This document shows positions 16,537 through 24,754 of a stretch of DNA of 52,700 nt, one piece after another. A program made the translations under genes and the position numbers. This DNA comes from Lacticaseibacillus baoqingensis (GTDB lineage Bacteria; Bacillota; Bacilli; Lactobacillales; Lactobacillaceae): assembly GCF_003946165.1 (NCBI RefSeq), contig NZ_RHOI01000017.1:1-52700 (forward strand), written 5' to 3'. The notes beneath the pieces were generated by a model. The model was not told the origin of the DNA, made no database searches, and saw only the letters and a list, made by a program, of their open reading frames with translations. How positions within the stretch are numbered: position 1 is the first letter of the stretch; every line of letters begins with the position of its first letter.

Positions 16537-18738
16537 ATGGTAGCTATTACTAAGGCAGCAGCCAGCAAAATAGTAGCAGAACTTAAACAATTGCAAGCCA
16601 AACAAGCAACGCTCACGCCGATCAATCAAGCGTTAGCCAATCAGTTGGCAGAGGCAGCTGATTCATTATATCAACGTGAGCAAGCAGATGCGCTTGCTCA
16701 CTTGACGGTCAAGGAATTAGCGGGATTAAGCTACCAGCTGGATCCGATCGCGCTGGCTGATCAGGGAATTGGTTCCTTGGGTAAGCTGTTAGAAACGATA
16801 CATCAGCAGAATGCATTACCGGGCGTTTCAGATCGATCAGAACTGCAATCGATCACGACTCAGGCAGAGAAAATTGCCAAGAATTTACGCGCAGCCGTTA
16901 AACTGAAGATCGATTTTGATGCTTATGCGACAGAAAGTGCGCGACTAGTCCATTACGTGCGGATCAATGAGGCCGTGGGACAGTTTTTGCAGGCGCAAGC
17001 AACGCAATCACGTGAATTGACCCAACGTATCGATGAGGTCACTAACAAGCTGGACATCAACACATTTGGGCGGATTCGCTGGTGGCTGACCCCTGAAAAG
17101 GCAAAAGCAGCTCAAGTCGAAAAAGTTGAGACGATCAGCCAGTTAAATACGGAATTGGCGGCTTGGTATACCGCTTGTTTTGACCAGATCAACCACTACA
17201 CCAGTTACCAAATAGCGGTTGAACGCGCGGAATTTGAGCATAGTGCAGCCGCGTTATACGCTCAGTTTGAAGCGCTGAAGCTTCCCGGTACGGCGACGCC
17301 AGTATTTGATCAGACAATGATCCCACGTTCTTTGGCTGCTAAAGTTGAAGCCATCGAGTATGACACAACTTATCTCAAAGCGACGCTGCGAGGGTGGCAG
17401 CAGTTTGGCGTCAAGTTTATTCTTGCAAATCATAAAGTACTGCTGGGGGATGAAATGGGCTTGGGAAAAACAGTTCAGGCACTGGCTGCGATCGCGGCCA
17501 AACGCGCGGAAGGGGTGACGCACTTTCTGGTCGTTTGTCCAAACAGCATTGTGATCAACTGGTTGAGAGAAATTAAAACCCATACTCATATTTCAGCAAT
17601 CAATTTGCACGGTGCTCCCGCAGCTCGAGCTCAAGCACTGGCAAAGTGGGTCACAGAAGGTGGGATCGCGGTATGCAACTATGAAGCTGTGTGGCGTTTA
17701 GATAAACAAAAGGTGTTTGACAATACGCAGTTTCTTGTAGCCGATGAGGCGCATATGGTAAAAAATCCCGGCCGTAAGCGTTCCGATTTTGTGACATCGT
17801 TGGCAGAAGCAGTGCCGATGGCAGTATTCATGACAGGGACGGCTTTGGAAAACCATCTTGAAGATATGATCAATCTGATTGCACCGCTAGCACCGGATAT
17901 TTTAGATCATTATGGCTTAGCAGAAGTTGACCGTGGCGATGGCTTTTTGCGCTGGTTGCGCCAAGATGAGTTAGATACACTAGAGAGTAGCGGTTTTAAG
18001 AAAATGATCGCACCGGTGTACTTGCGGCGTAATCGAGCAGACGTGCTAAAAGAACTGCCGGCAATCACGCAAACACTCGAATGGTCTGAATTTAGTCCCT
18101 ATCAAGCCGCAGAATATAAACGTGCGGTGCAGGAGCGCGGATTTATGGCAATGCGCCAAGTTGGATGGGCAGGCCAGGGATCAAAAGATACGCCTAAGTT
18201 AGAACGGTTAAAAGAGATCTGCGCAGAGGCTGCGACCAATCATGAGAAAGTATTGTTCTTCTCATTTTTCCGTCAGGTATTGCAAAGAGTCGCGCATGAA
18301 TTATCAGATATTGCAGTTGCCCCAATCATGGGTGGGGTGGCGACTAGTGAGCGTCAAGCGCGCATCGATGAGTTTATTCACTCATCGACCAAGTTTGTGA
18401 TGCCAGCACAAATCGATACGTTAGGCTACGGCTTAAATTTGCAAGCGGCCAATATCGTGATATTTGCAGAGCCGCAATTGAAACCGTCAACGGAAGCGCA
18501 AGCCTTGTCGCGTGCTTATCGTATGGGGCAAACCAAGCATGTTTTTGTCTATCGATTATTGACCGAAGATAGTGTGGACGAGTTAATGCTCGCGATGCTG
18601 GATTCAAAGCAACGCTTGTTTGATATTTATGCAAAAGATTCTGTGGCAGCGCGCAGTTCCGCAGCTGCGGTAGATCCAGATGAAGTCAAGCTGGAAAAGC
18701 AGATTTTGGCGCACGAGGCAAAACGCTTAGCCGTGTAG
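16537..18738 (+). CDS. SNF2-family DEAH helicase/translocase with helical N-terminal extension
   Basis: 733 residues. Residues 1-270 are helix-rich and Ala/Gln-rich with coiled-coil character, and not recognised. The SNF2 ATPase follows: GDEMGLGKT (Walker A, about residue 308), the DEAH box in VADEAHMVKN (about 402), the MTGTALEN motif III-like block, and the C-lobe with LSRAYRMGQTKHVFVYRLL (motif VI). All ATPase motifs look intact. ATG 16537 follows GGGGGAG with 6 bases; the longer frame to 16492 has no ribosome site. It is monocistronic, without methylase, nuclease or known defence partners nearby. Codon use is less GC-rich than its neighbours, hinting at transfer. Confidence 0.88.
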   Translation: MVAITKAAASKIVAELKQLQAKQATLTPINQALANQLAEAADSLYQREQADALAHLTVKELAGLSYQLDPIALADQGIGSLGKLLETIHQQNALPGVSDRSELQSITTQAEKIAKNLRAAVKLKIDFDAYATESARLVHYVRINEAVGQFLQAQATQSRELTQRIDEVTNKLDINTFGRIRWWLTPEKAKAAQVEKVETISQLNTELAAWYTACFDQINHYTSYQIAVERAEFEHSAAALYAQFEALKLPGTATPVFDQTMIPRSLAAKVEAIEYDTTYLKATLRGWQQFGVKFILANHKVLLGDEMGLGKTVQALAAIAAKRAEGVTHFLVVCPNSIVINWLREIKTHTHISAINLHGAPAARAQALAKWVTEGGIAVCNYEAVWRLDKQKVFDNTQFLVADEAHMVKNPGRKRSDFVTSLAEAVPMAVFMTGTALENHLEDMINLIAPLAPDILDHYGLAEVDRGDGFLRWLRQDELDTLESSGFKKMIAPVYLRRNRADVLKELPAITQTLEWSEFSPYQAAEYKRAVQERGFMAMRQVGWAGQGSKDTPKLERLKEICAEAATNHEKVLFFSFFRQVLQRVAHELSDIAVAPIMGGVATSERQARIDEFIHSSTKFVMPAQIDTLGYGLNLQAANIVIFAEPQLKPSTEAQALSRAYRMGQTKHVFVYRLLTEDSVDELMLAMLDSKQRLFDIYAKDSVAARSSAAAVDPDEVKLEKQILAHEAKRLAV

Positions 18739-18766
18739 GAGCCACGCAAAATTTCCCAATCTCCCC

Positions 18767-18795
18767 TTGACTTTCGTTTAGTAAGGAACTATATT
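18767..18795 (+). promoter_or_regulatory. Promoter of the T-box operon
   Basis: TTGACT (18767-18772) and TATATT (18790-18795) with a 17-base spacer; a near-consensus sigma-A promoter. The leader transcript would begin about 18802. Confidence 0.8.
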
Positions 18796-18801
18796 AAACT
18801 A

Positions 18802-19061
18802 CAATTAAGAACTGATTAAGACGTTGATGGAAAGAGTACCATTTGCAATTAGGGTGAAGCGACTGCTGACAGTGTAAGGGCAGACCGAAACCGAATGGGA
18901 AGATGAGTCCGGAGTCCGCAAGCAGTGCAAGCTGTTTGCGCGTGTGGATGCGATACGATCCAAGACATGTTAGTGTCTGTTTGAGGCGGTTTTAGTGACC
19001 GCAAAATTGGGTGGTACCACGGAATAACCGTCCCTGCATTGATTGCAGGGGCGGTTTTTTT
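18802..19061 (+). ncRNA. T-box leader (tRNA-sensing riboswitch)
   Basis: Stem I shows the loop-E strand AGTA (18835-18838), the CCATTTG/CGAATGG upper helix, an AGCGA bulge and a distal GTG loop. GAA (18899-18901) is then followed by the specifier region GATGAG. In the register of the glyQ leaders, GAT (Asp) at 18902-18904 is the specifier; one base later it would read ATG (Met). The T-box GGGTGGTACCACGG (19009-19022) has TGGT, which favours a tRNA with discriminator A. A terminator (19027-19037 with 19044-19054, then T7) competes with the antiterminator. It controls the DctA-like symporter and ATP-grasp genes. Confidence 0.92.
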
Positions 19062-19075
19062 AGCGAAAGGAGGAA

Positions 19076-19258
19076 ATGACGATGGCAAGACAACGTGAAC
19101 AGAAAGTGAAAACTTGGTTGATCTTTTGGCGGGGCAGCTCCCAAGGGGAAAACGCCATGTGTTTACAGCCGTTGTTAGGTTGTGATCGTCAACACACAGA
19201 AAGTGGGTTTCCTCTATGCAATTATTCAAGAAAATTACGTTGCCTTATCAGCTCCTGA
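19076..19258 (+). CDS. Possible 60-codon leader ORF overlapping the symporter start
   Basis: AAAGGAGG (19066-19073) directly precedes ATG 19076/19082, and the frame continues to a TGA at 19256-19258, 43 bases into the symporter gene in another frame. The predicted peptide is basic and Cys-containing and I do not recognise it. It could couple translation to the symporter, whose own ribosome site is poor, or it could be a chance frame in which the good ribosome site is a relic. Low confidence as a protein. Confidence 0.3.
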   Translation: MTMARQREQKVKTWLIFWRGSSQGENAMCLQPLLGCDRQHTESGFPLCNYSRKLRCLISS

Positions 19259-20445
19259 TCGCGCTGGTATTAGGCGGTTTGTTCGGCAGCTTCGTTCCGG
19301 CACTCGATGGGGCGTATAGCGTTTTAGGGACATTATTCATCAATCTAGTCACCATGATCATCTTGCCATTGATCTTTGCGACGGTGATCTTGGCGGTGGT
19401 GCACATTTTTGAAAAAAAGTCCTTCGGCAAGTTATTGCTCAAGACGTTCTTGTACTTCTTCATCGTCACGACGGTATTGATCTTTGTCTACTTAGGCGGG
19501 GCGTACCTGCTGGGGTTTGGCAAAGGAGTCTCTGGCACAGCCAGCACGACGGCATTAAAAGGGATCGCGACGAATGTCAATTTGGCTGATTTCCTCACTA
19601 ACATCGTACCGGCCAATGTCTTTGCCGCATTTAGCAACAACAGCCTCTTGTCGGTGATCTTCTTTGCCATCGTGTTTGGGTTAGGGCTAGGCGCATTTGG
19701 CGTCAAGCAAGCACAGCCGCTGTTGGCGGTGCTGGAAGTGATCAATGGGGCTTTAAATAAAGTGACGGCGTTTATCATCAAGCTGTCTCCCATCGGGGTC
19801 TTTGGGATCATCGCCCATGATGTCAATACAGTCGGCACGGCGCAGCTCACCAGCTTGTTGACGTTTATCATCGGGTTGTACATCGGCTATGCACTGTTGG
19901 CCCTCGTGGTTTTCCCGCTATTGGCGGTCAGCTTCCATGTACCATTTGGCCAGACCTTCCATGAGATCCGCGACTTGTTCTCCTTGGCCTTCTTTTCAGG
20001 CAGTTCCAGTGTCGTGCTGCCCAACTTGTTACAACGCTTACGGCGCAAAGATGACGATGGCGTCTCAGACTTCGTGGTGCCGTTAGGGTATACCTTCAAT
20101 CTAGAAGGGGCGGTCGTGTACTTGGCTTTGGCAGTGGCTTTCATCGCCAACAGCTATGGTATCAACATCTCGTTTGGATCGTTGATCACCGTGACCTTGT
20201 TATTGACGCTGGTGTCCAAAACGATCGCCACAGTGCCATCCGGTGCCGTTGTCGTTTTGCTGGCAACTGCGGGTCAGCTTGGCTTGCCAAAAGAAGGCGT
20301 GGCGTTGATCTTCGCAGTGGATTTCTTCGCCAATGCTGGGCGCACAGCGCTCAACGTCTTAGGCAATGCGATCGCCGCACGGGCGTTGGCGGCACCGGCC
20401 CCAGTTGTCAAAGCGGCACATCATGTTAAAGTTGCGAAAGGATAA
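19216..20445 (+). CDS. DctA-like dicarboxylate:cation symporter (DAACS family)
   Basis: 409 residues, eight membrane helices plus two re-entrant loops. HP1 has SGSSSVVLP, TM7 has GYTFNLEG, and TM8 has VDFFANAGRTALNVLGN. Compared with the archaeal aspartate transporter GltPh, the side-chain-carboxylate arginine (Arg397) and Asn401 are kept. Asp394 (amino-group ligand) is Asn, Asp405 is Asn, and Asp312 is Glu. E. coli DctA also has Asn at the 405 position and no Asp at 394. This suggests a C4-dicarboxylate, possibly proton-coupled, carrier rather than a sodium/aspartate one. First main gene after the T-box; the upstream ribosome site is weak (AAGTGGG). Confidence 0.85.
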   Translation: MQLFKKITLPYQLLIALVLGGLFGSFVPALDGAYSVLGTLFINLVTMIILPLIFATVILAVVHIFEKKSFGKLLLKTFLYFFIVTTVLIFVYLGGAYLLGFGKGVSGTASTTALKGIATNVNLADFLTNIVPANVFAAFSNNSLLSVIFFAIVFGLGLGAFGVKQAQPLLAVLEVINGALNKVTAFIIKLSPIGVFGIIAHDVNTVGTAQLTSLLTFIIGLYIGYALLALVVFPLLAVSFHVPFGQTFHEIRDLFSLAFFSGSSSVVLPNLLQRLRRKDDDGVSDFVVPLGYTFNLEGAVVYLALAVAFIANSYGINISFGSLITVTLLLTLVSKTIATVPSGAVVVLLATAGQLGLPKEGVALIFAVDFFANAGRTALNVLGNAIAARALAAPAPVVKAAHHVKVAKG

Positions 20446-20451
20446 ATCAAT

Positions 20452-21414
20452 ATGACAGCAAAAGTATATGTTTTACAAGAAAATATGGAATGGACCCAAC
20501 ATCTCGTCACTCAACTCGAGGCACAAGCGATCCCTTATGAAGTCTGGGACTTGTCCAGCGGGACCTTAGATCTGGCCAGCACGCCGCCGGCAGGGATCTT
20601 TTACAACCGGATGTCCGCATCAGCGCATACCCGCGGTCACCGTTTCGCACCGGAATATGCGGCGCAAGTGATCAAGTGGTTGGAAAACAACCACCGCTTA
20701 GTGTTGAACGGGACGGATGCGATCACTTTGGAAGTCTCCAAAGTCCAGCAATACTTGGCGCTGGCGCAAAGCGGGATCCAGACGCCCAAAACTGTGGCGG
20801 TATTGGGCAAAGACCGCTTAGTTGAAGCGGCAGAGCAATTCAATGTCTTCCCGTTGATCACCAAGCACAACCGCGCCGGTAAAGGAGCCGGGGTGCACCG
20901 CTTCGATTCGGTTGCAGAGTTAGCCGCTTATGTGGATTCACCTGATTTTGAAGAACCGACTGACGGTATCACCTTGTTACAAGCATACATCAAGCCTTAT
21001 GATGGCCGGGTGCGGCGCTCAGAATTCATCGGCCGCCGCTTCTTATATACCGTTGCGATCGACTCCAGCCAAGGCTTTGAGTTGTGCCCAGCAGACGAAT
21101 GCCAGATCCCCAACCGCGGGCAATCCAAGTTTGAAATCGTTGATCCGCTGCCACAAGCACAACAAGCCGCCTATGAAGCCTTTTTGGAAGCCAATCATCT
21201 TGATGTCGCGGCGGTCGAATGGGTCCAAGCCGAAGACGGGCAAATCTATGTTTATGACGTAAATACCAACACCAACTACAATGAGCAAGCCGAATCTGCA
21301 GCTGGTGTGCACGCGCATGAACACCTGGCGCGCTATCTCGGTGCTGCCTTGAACTGGGCAGAAACTACTGGGCAAGGCACAGGCATCGCCACTGCTGCAG
21401 CGCTTAACCATTAA
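20452..21414 (+). CDS. RimK-like ATP-grasp ligase
   Basis: 320 residues. An N-terminal pre-ATP-grasp domain (1-95) is followed by the ATP-grasp fold. KHNRAGKGAGV is the flexible nucleotide loop, and VEWVQAEDG with YDVNTNTNYN carries the Glu and Asn metal ligands. Such enzymes form an acyl-phosphate and join it to an amine or thiol. Its partner gene is a dicarboxylate carrier and both are under a T-box, so the ligase may conjugate an amino acid or dicarboxylate when one aminoacyl-tRNA is short. Product unknown. It starts 6 bases after the symporter stop, with an AAAGGA site inside the preceding gene. Confidence 0.85.
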   Translation: MTAKVYVLQENMEWTQHLVTQLEAQAIPYEVWDLSSGTLDLASTPPAGIFYNRMSASAHTRGHRFAPEYAAQVIKWLENNHRLVLNGTDAITLEVSKVQQYLALAQSGIQTPKTVAVLGKDRLVEAAEQFNVFPLITKHNRAGKGAGVHRFDSVAELAAYVDSPDFEEPTDGITLLQAYIKPYDGRVRRSEFIGRRFLYTVAIDSSQGFELCPADECQIPNRGQSKFEIVDPLPQAQQAAYEAFLEANHLDVAAVEWVQAEDGQIYVYDVNTNTNYNEQAESAAGVHAHEHLARYLGAALNWAETTGQGTGIATAAALNH

Positions 21415-21433
21415 ATCAAGTCAATATCAAAAG

Positions 21434-21511
21434 GCTGAGACTCTAAGCGGTTTTAGCCGCTGACACAGACGCCTTGGGGCCGCGATTCACTAAGATCGCG
21501 GTTCCAAGGCG
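21434..21511. repeat. Family-2 hairpin element (copy 1)
   Basis: A short hairpin (AGCGG TTTTA GCCGCT) precedes a 17-bp stem, CGCCTTGGGGCCGCGATTC (21470-21488) with GATCGCGGTTCCAAGGCG (21494-21511), including two G.U pairs. A reverse-oriented relative lies at 25277-25321. It separates the ATP-grasp gene from the convergent membrane pseudogene and probably terminates both. Confidence 0.7.
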
Positions 21512-21590
21512 TTTGTGCTGCGCGTGGCTTGTGAGAACGCGACGAGATGATCAATGGCTTGGGCTTTGGGATTGATTTTGCCGCCCCAGG

Positions 21591-21922
21591 TCACCACACC
21601 AAATATCCCAGCAAAACCACGGCATTGCCAACCGCTGTCAGCACGGCCCCCAAGTCTTGAAGCGGCTGGCTCGTTGCCCAATGATCCCATCGAATAACTG
21701 GACCCCGATCATGGTGAGCGCCAAGGCGACTAAGTACCCGCGTGCAGGAAAAATGAGCAAGCCGCACACGGCGATGACTAAGGCTAAACTGCGCGAAAAG
21801 GCGTATTGGGCATTGATCAAAGCGGAACCGGCAGTATTTTTGGCTTGCCAGCAGGCTTGGCTGGCAAAGCCCAAGCTGACGCAGGCGCTAATGGCAGTGA
21901 CAAGGGCACAAACAATGAACAT
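21591..21922 (-). pseudogene. Frameshifted small membrane protein (DUF4267-like)
   Basis: From ATG 21922 (AGGAGG 5 bases upstream) the frame encodes three hydrophobic segments up to QRASRFKT, then stops early at 21638. One base of frame change near 21655 (ACT-TGG to ACN-TTG) restores a fourth helix, LGAVLTAVGNAVVLLGYLVW, and a TGA at 21591. The restored product of about 110 residues would be a four-helix membrane protein of the DUF4267-like type. The shift abuts a run of five G (minus strand), so it may be a true single-base deletion, slippage variation or a sequencing error. The family name is tentative. Confidence 0.65.
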
Positions 21923-22149
21923 AATAACCTCCTAGCAGTGACATGCTGATTTCCAGTGTACCAGTTTGCCCTGGGTCAATGCCAGCGCTTGCACCATGGA
22001 TAGGGACGCAAAGCAATGGTCTGCAAAAATTTTTTCATAAAAAAAGGAAGCATTTGCCGAAAAGTTGCGTACAATAACCTATGAGTACTAAACGGCTCGC
22101 TTCGGCGAGTTCACCACATCAATCAATCGTCAGGAAGAAATAACCACAT

Positions 22150-23295
22150 ATGGAACTAGCGATTATGTTCATTTTATCTTTGATCACTAATATCATCGTC
22201 ATGATGGGTGCGACCTCATTCTTTTATTGGCTGGAGTCTGGCACCGCCACGCCTTTTGTGGTGCGACACCGCGAGCCGTTGATGCTGGTGGCCAGCATTG
22301 CCTTCATGGTGTATCTGTTCGGGCAAGCTTTGACCAACAGCGCCACTGGGGAGGTGGACACCGGGGCGCATTGGACCTATCTCAACTTGTTGATCATCAC
22401 GATGTATATCTTGAATATTCAAGTGGCGACGCGTTGGCAGGTGATCGTGGATGGCGGCTTGACGCTGCTTTACTATTTAATGTTCAGCGCACATCTTACG
22501 ATTTTAGCGATATTGGCGTGGGGCGTGGCGATGGGCAGCTTATGGCTGGTGCAGCGCAATAATCATTGGCTAGTCACGCACCGCTGGCCGAAGTATGGGT
22601 TGTTTGCAGTATTTGCTGCAGCGATGCTGGCGATGGTGTATCAGATGCAGACGTATCACTTGGATCTTTGGTTTTGGCTGCGGCAGCTGGTCGCGTTAGG
22701 GGTCATCGGCATTTTTTGTCTGGAATTTGACCAGATCATGCACGGGACCAAGGTGCGCACGGATAAAATCGCGATGCTGGCCAATCGCGATCAATTGACT
22801 GGGCTGTTGAACTTTGGCACGTTCCAAAATACGTTAGCCCTATACTTTAATCGGTATCAAGCGGGTAAGGTGGATGCTTATTCCGTGTTTGAGTTTGATC
22901 TGGATTGGTTCAAGCGCGTTAACGATACATACGGGCATTTGGCGGGCAACCGCGTCTTGCACCGGCTGGCAACGGTGTTGGCCTTGTATGCCGATCAAAT
23001 CGCGTATCCGGCGACGGTGTATCGCTTAGGCGGCGAAGAGTTTGCCATGTTAGTCGCCGCGCCTTTGAGCCGCGATGAAGCCGTGGAGTTGGCGGAAAAT
23101 TTTCAGCGGCGATTGCGCGAGATCACCTTCACCGATATTTCGCCAGAGCTGCATATCACGTGTTCGATCGGCGAAGCGTGCGTGCAAGAAAGCGATTATA
23201 ACGATAATGATGCCTACAAGGCGGCCGATCGCAGTTTGTATCATTCCAAGCAAAATGGGCGCGATCGCGTGACCGTCGCCCCAGATATTCGCTAA
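22150..23295 (+). CDS. Membrane-bound GGDEF protein (probable diguanylate cyclase)
   Basis: 381 residues. Six or so membrane helices occupy residues 1-200, and a GGDEF domain residues 205-375. DQLTGLLN, the FDLDWFKRVNDTYGHLAGN metal/nucleotide segment and the intact signature GGEEF (about residue 294) predict cyclic di-GMP synthesis. The N-terminal domain is probably a 5TM-type sensor; the ligand is unknown. No EAL, HD-GYP or PilZ gene is in the window. The AGGAAG is about 12 bases before ATG 22150, rather far; ATG 22165 is a possible alternative. Monocistronic with a strong terminator. Confidence 0.88.
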   Translation: MELAIMFILSLITNIIVMMGATSFFYWLESGTATPFVVRHREPLMLVASIAFMVYLFGQALTNSATGEVDTGAHWTYLNLLIITMYILNIQVATRWQVIVDGGLTLLYYLMFSAHLTILAILAWGVAMGSLWLVQRNNHWLVTHRWPKYGLFAVFAAAMLAMVYQMQTYHLDLWFWLRQLVALGVIGIFCLEFDQIMHGTKVRTDKIAMLANRDQLTGLLNFGTFQNTLALYFNRYQAGKVDAYSVFEFDLDWFKRVNDTYGHLAGNRVLHRLATVLALYADQIAYPATVYRLGGEEFAMLVAAPLSRDEAVELAENFQRRLREITFTDISPELHITCSIGEACVQESDYNDNDAYKAADRSLYHSKQNGRDRVTVAPDIR

Positions 23296-23298
23296 CAA

Positions 23299-23352
23299 AA
23301 AACACTGCGTTGAGCGCCCGGTTTTCCGGAAGTCTCAGCGCAGCGTTTTTTT
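23299..23352. terminator. Bidirectional terminator
   Basis: A 16-bp stem with two G.U pairs (23299-23314 with 23334-23349) and an internal CCGG/CCGG mini-hairpin, with T-rich tail on the plus strand and A-rich start. It ends both the GGDEF gene and the convergent oxidoreductase gene. Confidence 0.85.
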
Positions 23353-24694
23353 ATCGTGGCAACAAGTTGCCTAAGAGATCCAAGACCCCAACGGTGGCGC
23401 TAGGGAAGGCAAAAATCTGCTGTTGCAGCATCGCGGCGGTGTAGCGGCCGTTGATGATCATGGTCAAAAGGTTGACCAAATCGTCGCTGTCATCGGCATA
23501 AAGACTGGCGCCGACGAGATAGCCGTCATGGTCAAACACCAAGGTCGCTTCGGCTTCAGTGGCGCGCTTATATTGGAAGGCCAGCTGTTGGCCAAAAGGC
23601 AAGACTTGCGTGCGGAAGTCGTCAGGATGGGCTTGGGCTGTGGCTTGCGAAACCCCGACTTCAGCTAAGCGCGGCATGGTGAAGACGACACTAGGGATCA
23701 CGGGATAGCTGATCGGTGCCGGATCGCCTAAGATGGCGCGGGCGATGTAGTTGGATTCAAATGTCGCCGTTGGGGTGAGCTTAGCTTGCGGCTTGTCGAT
23801 GACATCCCCGCTGGCATAAATGTTCGGTACAGCAGTTTGCAGGTGGTCATTGACCTTGATCCCGCGCCGCGATGCGCTGATCCCTAAAGCTTCCAAGCCG
23901 AGGTTTTCGACATTGGCCACGCGGCCGGTGGCGCCGAGGATGTAGTCGGTTTCGAGCATCAAGCCGTTGTTGGTGGTGACAGTATAGCCTGTGGCTGTTT
24001 TGGCCACGGCGCTGACGGCTTCGTTGAAGTGGAAGCGCACGCCTTGAGCCGTGAGTTTTTGCTGCAGGCGGGCGACATACGTCTGGTTAAAAGGCGCCAA
24101 GGCCTTGTCGCTGAATTCCACGATATGGACTTCTTTGCCCATTGTTGCGGCCATGGCAGCAAATTCCATGGCGATGATCCCAGCGCCGATGAAGACCAAG
24201 CGCTCAGGCATGTCAGGCAAGTCTAAAAATTCGCGGCTGTCATGGATATGTTCTGCGCCAGCAATAGCCAAAGTCGCCGGACGCTGGCCGGTGCCGATGA
24301 CGATGTTATCCGTGGTGTAAGTTTTACCGGCCACGGCTACGGTATGGTCGCTCGTGATCGTGGCGGCACCGGTGATCATGGTGATCTTCATTTGCGTGAA
24401 CAGCTTGGTCATCGTCGGGGCCAAAGGATCGATCACTTGATGCTTGTAGGCCATCAAATCCGCCCAGTTCACCACCGGCACCGCATCGATGCCGTGGCCT
24501 TTGAAGCGGTCGAGTTGTTCGACCAGCTGAAATGCGCCGTCTAAAGCGATCTTAGCATCGCAGCCATAGTTGGTGCAGGTGCCGCCGACTAAGTCTTTTT
24601 CCACGATCGCCACGCGCTTACCCATTTGCTGCAGCGCCACGGCAGCATGCCAAGTCGCATGCCCGGAACCGATCATCATCACGTCAAAATCCAT
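23351..24694 (-). CDS. FAD-dependent pyridine nucleotide-disulfide oxidoreductase
   Basis: 447 residues. It has the FAD fold (MIGSGHATWHAAV), a redox-active CX4C pair in GGTCTNYGCDAK, the second NAD(P) fold (VFIGAGIIAMEFAA), IYASGDV and a dimerisation domain. The C-terminal end reads IFAFPSATVGVLD, where glutathione/mercuric reductases carry the catalytic HPTxxE; the His is missing, so the substrate and mechanism differ from true glutathione reductase. ATG 24694 follows GGAGG by 8 bases. A palindromic operator lies just before it, and the MarR regulator gene is upstream in the same direction, suggesting a redox- or electrophile-responsive pair. Confidence 0.85.
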   Translation of the reverse strand: MDFDVMMIGSGHATWHAAVALQQMGKRVAIVEKDLVGGTCTNYGCDAKIALDGAFQLVEQLDRFKGHGIDAVPVVNWADLMAYKHQVIDPLAPTMTKLFTQMKITMITGAATITSDHTVAVAGKTYTTDNIVIGTGQRPATLAIAGAEHIHDSREFLDLPDMPERLVFIGAGIIAMEFAAMAATMGKEVHIVEFSDKALAPFNQTYVARLQQKLTAQGVRFHFNEAVSAVAKTATGYTVTTNNGLMLETDYILGATGRVANVENLGLEALGISASRRGIKVNDHLQTAVPNIYASGDVIDKPQAKLTPTATFESNYIARAILGDPAPISYPVIPSVVFTMPRLAEVGVSQATAQAHPDDFRTQVLPFGQQLAFQYKRATEAEATLVFDHDGYLVGASLYADDSDDLVNLLTMIINGRYTAAMLQQQIFAFPSATVGVLDLLGNLLPR

Positions 24695-24721
24695 TTGTGT
24701 TGCCTCCATTTTTCTAATTGA

Positions 24722-24731
24722 TCGTGCACGA
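24722..24731. promoter_or_regulatory. MarR operator between marR and oxidoreductase gene
   Basis: The perfect palindrome TCGTGCACGA. Together with flanks it matches the site upstream of the marR gene over 13 bases (AGTCGTGCACGAT, in inverted orientation). Confidence 0.7.
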
Positions 24732-24754
24732 CTGATAAGGGGAAGCAAAACCGC

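Noticed and set aside
18849-19229. Minus-strand 126-codon frame across the T-box leader
   Set aside because: It is antisense to a structured RNA, has no ribosome site and encodes no recognisable protein.
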